DNA from: Coemansia sp. RSA 922
Lineage: Eukaryota > Kickxellomycota > Kickxellomycetes > Kickxellales > Kickxellaceae
Direction of reading: 5' to 3'
Assembly: GCA_027577415.1 (NCBI GenBank)
Contig: JANBQS010000290.1
Location: 1-22,526 of the forward strand
DNA length: 22,526 nt
Part shown: piece by piece, positions 1-7,853 of the stretch
How positions within the stretch are numbered: position 1 is the first letter of the stretch
Layout of the letters: the number at the start of each line of letters is the position of its first letter
The notes under the pieces: model-generated
What the model was told of the DNA's origin: nothing
What the model saw: only the letters and a program-made list of their open reading frames with translations
Database searches by the model: none
Program-made: the position numbers and the translations under genes

Positions 1-341
1 TGTACAAATATCCGGGCCACGCGAATGATCTCGTCTGTAGTCAGTAGCTTTTCGTTGGCGGTCAAGTCGATTCCCTCCTCAGGCATGCAGTATTGACACC
101 GCAGATTGCACTTTTCAGTGACTGATATGCGCAGATAGTTGTGGAACCGTCCAAACATGTCACTTAAAACGGGGAGGCTTGTCCGCTGTTGAGGCTCGGC
201 TACATGAGCTGCCTGAGCCATCATATTTTTTGCGGGCGTCGTCGACAAACTGCTCAGTTTACGCCACTGCGCTGGTCGAATAAGGCATGGCCGCCGGACA
301 AGCCTGCCGGACAGATAAAGTAGATTACTAGACAATATCAT
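1..341 (-). CDS. MOCS1: Molybdenum cofactor biosynthesis protein 1 (GTP 3',8-cyclase, MoaA-type), partial, N-terminal 113 residues
   Basis: Translating the minus strand from the ATG at 341-339 gives 113 open residues running off the left edge. Residues 66-113 match the start of the radical-SAM domain of MoaA/MOCS1A: CNLRCQYC at 78-85 gives the CxxxCxxC cluster (C78, C82, C85) that binds the SAM-cleaving 4Fe-4S centre, followed by MPEEG. By family knowledge this enzyme converts GTP towards cyclic pyranopterin monophosphate, the first step of molybdenum cofactor synthesis. Residues 1-40 are rich in Arg, Leu and Ser and have no acidic residue, which looks like a mitochondrial presequence. An in-frame TAA lies just upstream of this ATG, so it is the most distal possible start; M40 and M41 are alternatives. 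The C-terminal second cluster, and any MOCS1B fusion, lie outside the window. Confidence 0.92.
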   Translation of the reverse strand, partial: MILSSNLLYLSGRLVRRPCLIRPAQWRKLSSLSTTPAKNMMAQAAHVAEPQQRTSLPVLSDMFGRFHNYLRISVTEKCNLRCQYCMPEEGIDLTANEKLLTTDEIIRVARIFV

Positions 342-592
342 CAAGACAAATATAAATAGAGATTAAAGATAAGGAAAAGATTATGCCGGAGGAGCAAGAA
401 GAAGAAAAAGAAGTGTGCTGCACGCTCGAGCAAAGACAGGCGGACTCATATGACCCTGCATGCGTAATTGGGATGAACGTCCAAGCACACGGAACGATTT
501 CCCACGGGCCAGTCAGACTGAAAAAAAGTATTCCTCCGCAACAGACAGGCTCTAGTCGATTCTTTTTTAGCAAACATAGATAGAAAAAGGAT
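342..592. other. Intergenic region: prolyl-tRNA synthetase 3' end / MOCS1 promoter
   Basis: These 251 bases separate two minus-strand genes, so they hold the 3' UTR of the synthetase and the promoter of MOCS1. A/T-rich sequence at 340-380 is the likely leader of MOCS1. The short open frames here look like chance. I see no RNA gene. Confidence 0.6.
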
Positions 593-2922
593 TTAGTAGG
601 AGCGGCCAAACAGGGCATAGCGCTTGGCGTTCTCGCCGCACTGGATGCACTTGGTCTCGCCGTGGACGATAGGAGGGTTAGTGGGCTGCTTAGAGGGCAG
701 GCAGAGAGATTTTGCGCCCATCGAGGGAGCCTTCTCGTCTTCAGGCTCATCGCCGAGCGAGTCCCTAGAGCTACGAGTCTTGATCTGGTCCTCACAGACC
801 TCACGCTCGCACCAGGGGATAAGAGCCAGGCACTTGCTGTTGAGCACAGGCACGAATTCGTTCCACTGGAGCACGATCTTGACACGATCATCAAAGGTCT
901 TGCGCGCCTTAGCCAACATATCGTTCTGGATGGTCATGAGCAACAGTTGAATCGAGGACTCGAGACCCTCGAGTGCCACGGGTGCTCTGACAAAGGTGTC
1001 ACGGCGCGCAGTCATCACCGAGTGCTTCTCCAGGTCCTTGGGACCGATCTCAACACGGATGGGCACACCGCGGACCTCCCAGTGGTTGAACTTTTGTCCG
1101 GGAGTGTAGTGCTCACGCAAGTCAGACTCGGCACGCACGCCAACAGCACGCAGACGCGCCTCGACGTTAAGGCACGCATCAGACACGACACGACGGTCCT
1201 CCTCGCTGTGCTTGGCGGTCAGTCCGCATGGAACGATAATGACTTGAGTCTCAGCCACACGAGGAGGCATGACTAGGCCCTGGTCGTCACCGTGGGTCAT
1301 AACCATCACACCGATAGTACGCGTCGACAGACCCCACGAGGTCTGGTGCACGTGGTGCTTGGGACGGTCAGCACCCGAGTCTTCGGGATCCTGCACAACG
1401 ATGTTGAACATCTTCTCTTGCGAGAAGTTCTGGCCCAGGTAGTGCGATGTGGCGCCCTGAATACCACGGCCAGTGGCTGCGATAAAGCCCTCAACAGTGG
1501 TCGTGGCTACGCCGCCAGCGAACTTTTCCTTCTCAGACTTTACGCCCTCAATGACGGGGACGGCCAGCATCTCCTCGTAGATGCGGCGGTACAGCGTCAG
1601 AACGTCGTAGACCTCGATCATGGCCTCCTTCTCGGTCATATAGGCGCAGTGTCCCTCTTGCCACAAGAACTCGCGCGTACGGAGGAATGGCTGGGGGTTC
1701 TTAAACTCCCAACGGACGACGCTACACCACTGGTTAATCTTGAGTGGCAAGTCACGGTGCGAGCGGATCCACTTTGCGAAATAAGGGTACATGACAGTCT
1801 CCGAAGTAGGGCGGATAGCGATAGGCTCAGCAAGCTCCGTCGAGCCCGCACGAGTGACCCAAGCAACTTCAGGCGCAAATCCTTCAATATGATCCTTCTC
1901 GCGCTCGAGCACCTTGGATGAGACAAACATGGGGAAGTAGCAGTTCTTCACTCCGAGCGAGCGGATTCCAGCATCAAAGAACTCCTGGATCTGCTGCCAC
2001 ACAAAGTACGCCAGAGGACGCACAATGTAGCAACCCGATACGTCGTAGTACTCGAGCATGTCCGAGCGAGTTAGCACCTGCTGATACCATCTAGGGAAAT
2101 CGACGTCCTTGGACACGTCAATACCACCCTTGGATACGCCAGCGACTTCGTCAGAGGCAGCGGCAGCAGCAGCAGCGCTGGGCTTCTTCTCGGTTTTGGC
2201 AACAGTCGCAGTTCCAGCATCGGCGGTAAAGTCCATCTCGGTGACGTGAGTGAGGCCCTCAACTGACTTGAGGAACGACTGCAGAGTAGCGGCACTGACA
2301 AACACGGTGTGGGAGCTAGTCAATGGGTGGAAGGCAATGTTGCCAGTGCTATCGCTCAGCAGAGCCTTGTCGACGACGACACGAACATTGGCGACATTCT
2401 CCTTTGAGACATTTGCCAGGGCAAAAGGCGAGACTATTAACGTAGAGACAAAAGTGACATTTAGTCCCAGTTGTTAGAACCATGCATCGTTTTCTTTTTT
2501 TGCATATCAGACTGCAGGCATCGTTTCCTGACACGTGATGGTCTTTCATGAGTCACAGAATGCTCTTGGAAACAAGAGTAAAAAAAATTCGTACCTGATC
2601 CCTTTGCGGTTTGGAACATATCAGTCAGCACATCGTCGTTAGCAAAACGGAGCTCCTTGAGCTTGAGCTCATTGCCGATAGCCTTGGAGTTGGTGGCCGA
2701 GTCATGCTTGGCAATAACTACCACAGGCGCCATAGCCTCAGATTTGGGCTGCTTAGGCTTGAAGATCAGAGTCTTGGTCAGAGTATACTCGGCTGGCAGA
2801 CCGCTAACAGTAGACAGTGCCTCGGCCCACTGCTCGACGTTCTCGACGGGAGCGTGCTCCACGGGAGTGTCGTTAAAGCCAAGGCCGCTGAGCTTGGAAA
2901 CAAGTGCGGTAATGTCAGACAT
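593..2922 (-). CDS. Prolyl-tRNA synthetase, cytosolic eukaryotic/archaeal type, with N-terminal editing-like domain (2 exons)
   Basis: Two exons, 2922-2595 and 2433-593, join in phase to give 722 residues. The enzyme charges tRNA-Pro with proline in the cytosol. Residues 1 to about 130 resemble the YbaK/ProX-like domain that precedes the synthetase in yeasts; the splice restores the run GSVSPFALAN. An Ala-rich linker follows. Class II signatures are visible: RPTSE near 317, motif 2 with RTREFLWQEGH near 361, and motif 3 with GLSTRTIGVMVMTHGDD near 477. The C-terminal third holds the anticodon-binding domain and a Cys-rich zinc-binding-like module, and the protein ends in FGRSY, the usual terminus of this type. 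Motif positions are counted by eye. The ATG at 2922 gives the only good N-terminus; starting inside exon 2 would lose the N-terminal domain. The kinase gene lies upstream on the same strand, 286 bp away. Confidence 0.93.
2434..2594 (-). other. Intron of prolyl-tRNA synthetase (161 nt)
   Basis: The donor (minus strand) is GTACGA and the acceptor AATAG; splicing leaves the reading frame intact across a conserved segment. A branch-site candidate TTCTAAC lies near 2473-2479. On the plus strand the intron carries CACGTG (2532-2537) and TGAGTCA (2549-2555), discussed under findings. Confidence 0.85.
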
Positions 2923-3208
2923 TCTAAAAAAAATTAAAGATTAAACAAGTAGGAAGAAAGGATGCAGATTTCGAAGGGGGATAAACAGGGGGAAATAATG
3001 ATGACACGAGAAAAATTTGCGATATCTCGCAAATCACACGAACATTCCCTCTCCCTACACAGGTCCTTACTTTTGGCTGCGGTCTGTCAGTCTCTAAAAG
3101 AACCATATAATGATACATTTAGCTAAGAACCACACAGGAACACACAGATAGAAGAAAAAAGAAAACTTTGAGAGGGGAGGGCAATGTCTCGTCGTATCTT
3201 CATACATT
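2923..3208. promoter_or_regulatory. Prolyl-tRNA synthetase promoter region with an inverted repeat at 3015-3034
   Basis: These 286 bp lie between the kinase stop and the synthetase ATG, both on the minus strand. An inverted repeat with 8-base arms (ATTTGCGA and TCGCAAAT, spacer TATC) sits at 3015-3034, about 93 bp upstream of the ATG. It could be an operator for a dimeric factor, but arms of this length also arise by chance a few times in 22 kb. Confidence 0.45.
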
Positions 3209-4930
3209 TCACCTCCACCCAGCATCAGAGCTGCCGCCGTTATTGCGCGAGTACGGATGATGAGCATTGCGCGAGGCAGACGTCCGACTGGTGCCACTGC
3301 TGTAGTTGTTGTTGCGCCTGGAAGATGAGTCACGGTTAAAGGAGTCGCGATTAGAGCTATCCCTGTGTCCATCGTTCCTGGACGGCCTGCTAACATAGGA
3401 ATCGTCACGCCAAGCGCCACGACTGCTGTCACGGCCACGACGAACCGGCGATGAGTGCTGATTCGAGTACTGCGGCGGATGCTGGTTGCGCTGCGACGTA
3501 GTCGGCTGATGGTGTGGTGGCAATGGAGGAGGCTGGTGTGGCGGTGGCTGCTGCTGGTGAGTCGGCTGGTGCCCAGAGCTCAAATTATTTTGCTGCTGTT
3601 GCTGCTGCTGTTGCCGCTGTTGTTGCCGCTGCTTACGACGGTCAAACTCGTGCGAGTGCTCAAATTTAGGCATGTCCTCGAAGCGAGCAGGGAACGGCGA
3701 TGTGAAGAACAGGCGATGACCCAGCGCAGCAGCAGCGTCCGGACGACGACGCGGGTCAAGTTGCAGCAGTTGGTCGAGAAGGTCCGCGGCATCTTCGCCA
3801 AAGCGTGCAAACTCCTCACGCACACGACGCGGATAGTTGGCAAACTCGTCGACTTGCTTACAGTCCGGCATGTCTCGCCACCCAGGCCACAAAGAGTCGT
3901 GTGGCGAACCGCAGATACGCATGACTTGCTCGATCTGATTCAAGTCGGTACTCCCCTGGAACACGGGTTTGCCGACGAGCATCTCGGCGAAGATGCAACC
4001 GATCCCCCACATGTCTATAGCTGTCGAGTATTTGCGCTCGCCCAAGAGCAGCTCTGGCGGGCGGTACCACCGAGTGACCACGCACTTGGTCATATCTTTC
4101 TTGTCATCGGGGCTGAAGGATCGCGCTAGTCCAAAGTCGGCAATATATAGGCGGCCCTCGTTGTCAATGAGCAAGTTGCTGGCCTTCATGTCGCGGTGCA
4201 TGACCCGGCTGGCGTGCAAGTAAGCAGTGCCTTCGAGTAGTTGGCGCAGATATAGCTTGATGTGTTCGGGGCGCAAGTGCACAGTGGGATTCTCCAACAA
4301 GCCCGTCAGATCATGGGCCATATAGGGGAACACCATATACACGGAGGGAGCCAAGTTCTGGCCCTGAGCGGTGGCTTCGTGTCTTACGAGCATGTCTGAC
4401 AGAGGCACGATATTAGGGTGGTTTAGCGACTTTAGCAGCTTAATCTCGCGAATGGCAGTGATAGGCAGGCCTTCCTTTTCGTTGTGCATGAGCACGCGCT
4501 TCAGAGCGACTTGGGCGCCCGTAGCCTTGTGCACGGCCTTGTGCACTTCGCCAAAGGTCCCCTCGCCTAGCTTTGTAGTCAGCTCGTAGTCTTCGAACGG
4601 TGAGCATCCGATGAACTTTTTGCCATCGCGACGCAAAAGCTGCGGTGGACTCGGACTCCCACTGCTGATGGAGGGGCTGCCAGGTACCTGCTGCGACCCA
4701 CTGCTGAGCAGGTCTGGGCGTAGGGCAGAAAGATGTGTGCGTGAACTAGTCGAATAGTGGCGACGATGGTGTATTCCAGAGTCAGTAGCGTCGGCCTCTA
4801 GTTCACCCAGCTCGCCTAGCTCCTCTTCATGCGGCACTGAAGCCAGCTCACCCAACTCTGGGTCATTTTGCGCCAAAGCAGCCGTGGCCGCAGCACTGTT
4901 GCTAGAAGGTGCTCTGGCGTCTCTGTCCAT
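3209..4930 (-). CDS. BUR1: Cyclin-dependent kinase of the BUR1/CDK9 (P-TEFb) type
   Basis: 573 residues from the ATG at 4930; an in-frame upstream ATG at 4966 would add 12 residues that look like leader sequence. The nuclear kinase phosphorylates RNA polymerase II and elongation factors to promote elongation. The kinase domain spans about residues 114-410: glycine loop GEGTFG near 122, Lys144, cyclin-binding helix PITAIRE at 156-162, HRDMKASN at 245-252, DFG at 265-267, and a T-loop with candidate Thr281 before VVTRWYRPPE. The segment after the kinase core, with PKFEHSHEFDRRK near 421, fits CDK9/BUR1 better than cell-cycle CDKs. Residues 1-110 are low complexity and acidic/Ser-rich. The tail is Gln-, Pro/His- and then Arg/Ser/Asn-rich, suggesting disorder. 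CDK12-type is the main alternative; the partner cyclin is not in the window. Confidence 0.87.
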   Translation of the reverse strand: MDRDARAPSSNSAAATAALAQNDPELGELASVPHEEELGELGELEADATDSGIHHRRHYSTSSRTHLSALRPDLLSSGSQQVPGSPSISSGSPSPPQLLRRDGKKFIGCSPFEDYELTTKLGEGTFGEVHKAVHKATGAQVALKRVLMHNEKEGLPITAIREIKLLKSLNHPNIVPLSDMLVRHEATAQGQNLAPSVYMVFPYMAHDLTGLLENPTVHLRPEHIKLYLRQLLEGTAYLHASRVMHRDMKASNLLIDNEGRLYIADFGLARSFSPDDKKDMTKCVVTRWYRPPELLLGERKYSTAIDMWGIGCIFAEMLVGKPVFQGSTDLNQIEQVMRICGSPHDSLWPGWRDMPDCKQVDEFANYPRRVREEFARFGEDAADLLDQLLQLDPRRRPDAAAALGHRLFFTSPFPARFEDMPKFEHSHEFDRRKQRQQQRQQQQQQQQNNLSSGHQPTHQQQPPPHQPPPLPPHHQPTTSQRNQHPPQYSNQHSSPVRRGRDSSRGAWRDDSYVSRPSRNDGHRDSSNRDSFNRDSSSRRNNNYSSGTSRTSASRNAHHPYSRNNGGSSDAGWR

Positions 4931-5212
4931 CGTAAAAAAATAATATTGCGCGCTACACAAGCACACAGTACGCTCTCACGCTGGGGATATAAAGAGAATG
5001 GAGCAAGGGAATTTCGTAGCAAGCGGAGCAATTAAAAAATAATAAATAAAAAGAGAGAAATCGAGGCAAATTTAAGAGAAAGAGAAAGAGAAAGGAAATA
5101 ACCAAAATCACCCCCACCCTCTTCTACAATGAGAAGGTTGTGTGGGCTGGCTCTTTTCTGCTAGAGTCGGAATTTCAATTATTTTTCCTGCACTTTTAGG
5201 GTTCGTTTTTCT
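4931..5212. promoter_or_regulatory. Divergent promoter between BUR1 and HEN1 with purine-rich repeat
   Basis: These 282 bp must drive both divergent genes. An A/G-rich stretch at about 5030-5100 includes three tandem copies of GAGAAA (5076-5093) and AATAAATAAA. Seen from the kinase side this is a CT-rich tract, common near fungal transcription starts. No clear TATA box was found on the HEN1 side. Confidence 0.5.
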
Positions 5213-6217
5213 ATGGCGGCACATTTCTGGCCAGCAATGTGGGAGCAGCGGCGCATATGCATAGCGCGAGCGCTGTACGAGCACAAGGTCAGACGAGTGC
5301 TAGAGGTGGGCTGTGGCGATGGCAACATCCTCTCGTTCCTCGTGGCACCTGCCTCCGACGACGAGCACCCGATAACGCACCTATACGGCATTGACATTAG
5401 CGCTGATGCCTTGGGCGAGGCCCGCAACCAACTGGAGCCGACAGACCAGGACAGACGGGATCTACGTGTCGATGAGCTACGCGTCGAGCTGTTCCACGGC
5501 AGCGCCATGGCATCCGCCGCACCTATCGCCATCGACGCTGTGATATGTTCTGAAGTTATAGAACATGTACAGGAGAGCGAAGTACCTGCACTGACTCACG
5601 CTGTATTGGGCGTGTACCGCCCGCGGTTGGCAGTGTTTACCACACCTAACGCCGAGTTTAACGTCAACTTTCCTGGGCTTTGCTGTGGTACGCCCGAGGC
5701 GCGGTTTCGAGATGCCGACCACAAGTTTGAGTGGACACGCGCAGAGTTTACCCAATGGGCGCAGAATGCTGCCGAATACTACGGGTACCAAGTGGAGTTG
5801 CGCGGCATCGGCATGACTATGCGCAATGCTGCCGAGGGGTTTGTGCCATGCGGCGGGTGCTCGCAGATGGCCCTGTTTGTGCGCCAGGCAGAGGGTCCCA
5901 AGGAGCCACCGCCGGGGTGTGTAATGGAACCATGTCCTGAGCTGGTACCATTTGCTGATATAGAGTACCCCGTGTATGCTCAGCCTCCACCACCCGAAGA
6001 ACAGTTGCTCAGGCTAGTGCTGGACTTTGCACGCCTTGTGGCTGATGCCCAAAGCGCATTTGATTTTTCCGACTTGTGGTCAGTGTTGGAGGTTCGTCAC
6101 CACTTTAAACGTCGCCGAGCTCTGCAAACATGGCTCCTCGGTAACCCATTGCATTTCAAGCCTGCTTCCCAACAAGATCGGCAGCCCGCTCAGCGATATA
6201 CGCTTGTGAGTGCTTGA
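5213..6217 (+). CDS. HEN1: Small RNA 2'-O-methyltransferase, HEN1 type
   Basis: 334 residues, apparently intronless. HEN1 enzymes use S-adenosylmethionine to methylate the 2'-OH of the 3'-terminal nucleotide of small RNAs, protecting them from decay and tailing. The start is the usual HEN1 lead-in (F-P-x-x-W-x-Q-R), then SAM motif I EVGCGDGNI at 31-39. The HEN1-specific metal-binding set is complete: E114, E117 and H118 in SEVIEHV, and H170 in DHKFEWTRAEF. TTPNAEFN at 143-150 is also characteristic. After about residue 225 the protein is a Pro/Glu-rich tail of unclear function. No double-stranded-RNA-binding or La-like domain precedes the catalytic domain, so this is the short animal/fungal form rather than the plant form. 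It implies that the organism has small RNAs needing 3' protection, but no Argonaute or Dicer lies in the window. Confidence 0.9.
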   Translation: MAAHFWPAMWEQRRICIARALYEHKVRRVLEVGCGDGNILSFLVAPASDDEHPITHLYGIDISADALGEARNQLEPTDQDRRDLRVDELRVELFHGSAMASAAPIAIDAVICSEVIEHVQESEVPALTHAVLGVYRPRLAVFTTPNAEFNVNFPGLCCGTPEARFRDADHKFEWTRAEFTQWAQNAAEYYGYQVELRGIGMTMRNAAEGFVPCGGCSQMALFVRQAEGPKEPPPGCVMEPCPELVPFADIEYPVYAQPPPPEEQLLRLVLDFARLVADAQSAFDFSDLWSVLEVRHHFKRRRALQTWLLGNPLHFKPASQQDRQPAQRYTLVSA

Positions 6218-6427
6218 ATCCCACCTGGGGCACGTGCTCACTCGCTCATCCCGCGTGTGCCTCGCAGAGCTTTTTCGGGCAAAAGGAAAACACATGAGCT
6301 CATCGCCCTTCTCTTTTCTTTCTTTTCCTTGCTAACCTGTAATCCATATTTTTTTATATAGTAATTTAAACCTCTCTCTTCTTCCTTTACTCCTCTTGCG
6401 CATATACGGGTGAAATTTATTGGCAAG
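6218..6427 (+). promoter_or_regulatory. HEN1 3' end and ATG18 promoter, with an E-box
   Basis: These 210 bp separate two plus-strand genes. CACGTG, the bHLH core site, is at 6231-6236, about 190 bp before the ATG18 start. A TATA-like TTTTTTATATAG is near 6349-6361, followed by a CT-rich leader at 6371-6398. Confidence 0.45.
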
Positions 6428-7813
6428 ATGAACGTAAGCGCCCGAACCGACAGCGACCTCTTGTTTATAAACTTTAACCAGGACTATAGCTGTCTCTCGG
6501 TGGGGTCAAAGAATGGCTACAAGATATACAACTGCGAGCCCTTTGGCAAATGCTACGCACGGTCCGAAGGTGGAATTGGAATTGTCGAGATGCTGTTTTG
6601 CACCTCGCTAGTGGCCCTGGTGGGCTCAGGCGACCAGCCGACGTTGTCGCCGCGGAGACTCCAAATTATCAACACAAAACGACAGTCGATAATTTGTGAG
6701 CTCACCTTTCCGACCACTATCCTCGCCGTAAAGCTCAACCGCCGACGCCTAATCGCCGTATTGGAGGAGCAGATATATGTCTACGACATTAGCAATATGA
6801 AGTTGCTGCATACTATCGAGACTCCGCCCAACCCGACGGCTATATGCGCCATGTCGCCTAGCAGCGAGAACTGCTTTATCGCATATCCGACCCCTGCCTC
6901 TATCAGCTCTCCGCCTACTAAGCCTGGCGCGCTGCCAGAGATACCGGCTACTACCGACGTCATGGTATTTGATGCCAACGCCTGTGAGGCTATCAACATT
7001 ATCCAGGCTCACAAGAGTCCCGTGTCGTCGCTGGCAATGAACCGCGAAGGAACTATGTTGGCTACTGCCAGCGATAAGGGCACGGTTATTCGCGTCTTTG
7101 CCTTGCCCAGCGCCCAAAAGATTGCGCAGTTCAGAAGAGGTGCCTATCCGGCCAAGATCCACTCTATCACCTTCAACGCGACGTCTACCTTGCTGTTGGT
7201 CTCTTCGGACACGGACACTGTGCACATCTTTCGTATTGCCGATGGCCGCAACAAAAAGGCCGCCAAGGGTATCGCTGGAGTCCCAACTGCTCCGCTGCAC
7301 CACTCGGACTCGTATGCTAGCTCGGTTACGTCGATGGCAGCCGACTCCGACTCTATAAGTGACTCGACGACTGTGGCGGATGGTAGTGGTCGGTTTGGCG
7401 ACATGCAGCGTGGACGCGGCCCATCGTCATCGAGGACAGCTAACGGTAGCAGCGGTGGTGTGCGTGGATCGAACGGCAATAGGAGCCAGGCGCCCTTTGA
7501 GGGCATGCTGCGAAAGGCCTCGTGGAAGGGTCTGGTCAACAGCAAGTTTGTTGGCAAGGCTGCGCAGCTTATGCCGGACATGCTTTCTGAGATGTGGGAG
7601 CCATCCAGAGACTTTGCCTTTCTCAAGCTCCCAAAGTCGAATATTCAGAGCATCACCGCCATGTCTAGCTCTGCGCCCCAGATCATGGTCGTTACTTCGG
7701 ACGGCTACTTTTACCAGTACAGTATTGATCTGGATAAAGGCGGTGAGTGCGTTTTGCTCAAGCAAGACTGCCTGTTGGATAGCGCAGAAGAGCTAGGCGC
7801 CTATGCCAGCTGA
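6428..7813 (+). CDS. ATG18: PROPPIN WD-repeat phosphoinositide-binding protein, ATG18/WIPI type
   Basis: 461 residues from the ATG at 6428; the six open codons upstream start at GTG and are unlikely to be used. PROPPINs are seven-bladed propellers that bind PI3P and PI(3,5)P2 on the phagophore and vacuole. The FRRG lipid-binding motif is at 235-238, followed by the conserved blade AKIHSITFN. The N-terminus, with FINFNQDYSCLSVGSKNGYKIYNC spread over 13-36, matches the ATG18/WIPI1-2 clade more than HSV2. Blades run to about residue 270. A long Ser/Gly/Arg-rich insert at about 275-360 corresponds to the variable 6CD loop, and WD-like sequence resumes near 405-445. HSV2 or ATG21 are alternatives. 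The gene ends 40 bp from the convergent ETT1. Confidence 0.88.
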   Translation: MNVSARTDSDLLFINFNQDYSCLSVGSKNGYKIYNCEPFGKCYARSEGGIGIVEMLFCTSLVALVGSGDQPTLSPRRLQIINTKRQSIICELTFPTTILAVKLNRRRLIAVLEEQIYVYDISNMKLLHTIETPPNPTAICAMSPSSENCFIAYPTPASISSPPTKPGALPEIPATTDVMVFDANACEAINIIQAHKSPVSSLAMNREGTMLATASDKGTVIRVFALPSAQKIAQFRRGAYPAKIHSITFNATSTLLLVSSDTDTVHIFRIADGRNKKAAKGIAGVPTAPLHHSDSYASSVTSMAADSDSISDSTTVADGSGRFGDMQRGRGPSSSRTANGSSGGVRGSNGNRSQAPFEGMLRKASWKGLVNSKFVGKAAQLMPDMLSEMWEPSRDFAFLKLPKSNIQSITAMSSSAPQIMVVTSDGYFYQYSIDLDKGGECVLLKQDCLLDSAEELGAYAS

Positions 7814-7853
7814 ACCAATATTTTTTCAATATGCTCAATGTATTTGCTAAAGT
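7814..7853. terminator. Shared 3' region of convergent ATG18 and ETT1
   Basis: Only 40 bp separate the two stop codons. The sequence is A/T-rich (ATATTTTTTCAATAT, 7818-7832), so the 3' UTRs and probably the polyadenylation sites of the opposing genes must overlap into each other's coding regions. Confidence 0.5.

Noticed and set aside
383..583. 66-codon plus-strand frame between MOCS1 and the synthetase
   Set aside because: Its Glu/Lys-rich start is from purine-rich leader sequence; it lies in the 3' UTR/promoter and matches nothing.
328..894. 188-codon minus-strand open frame crossing the prolyl-tRNA synthetase end
   Set aside because: It overlaps the well-supported 3' coding end of the synthetase in another frame, has low-complexity Ser-rich sequence and matches no family.
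662..1921. Two long plus-strand frames opposite the synthetase (662-1276 and 1292-1921)
   Set aside because: Antisense shadows of a strongly conserved gene; the composition mirrors its codon bias and there is no recognisable domain.
3455..4129. 224-codon plus-strand frame opposite the kinase
   Set aside because: Shadow of the kinase; its Leu/Arg runs are the reverse complement of Gln and low-complexity codons.
6410..6427. GTG start extending ATG18 by six codons
   Set aside because: Non-ATG starts are rare in fungi and the ATG at 6428 gives the expected N-terminus.
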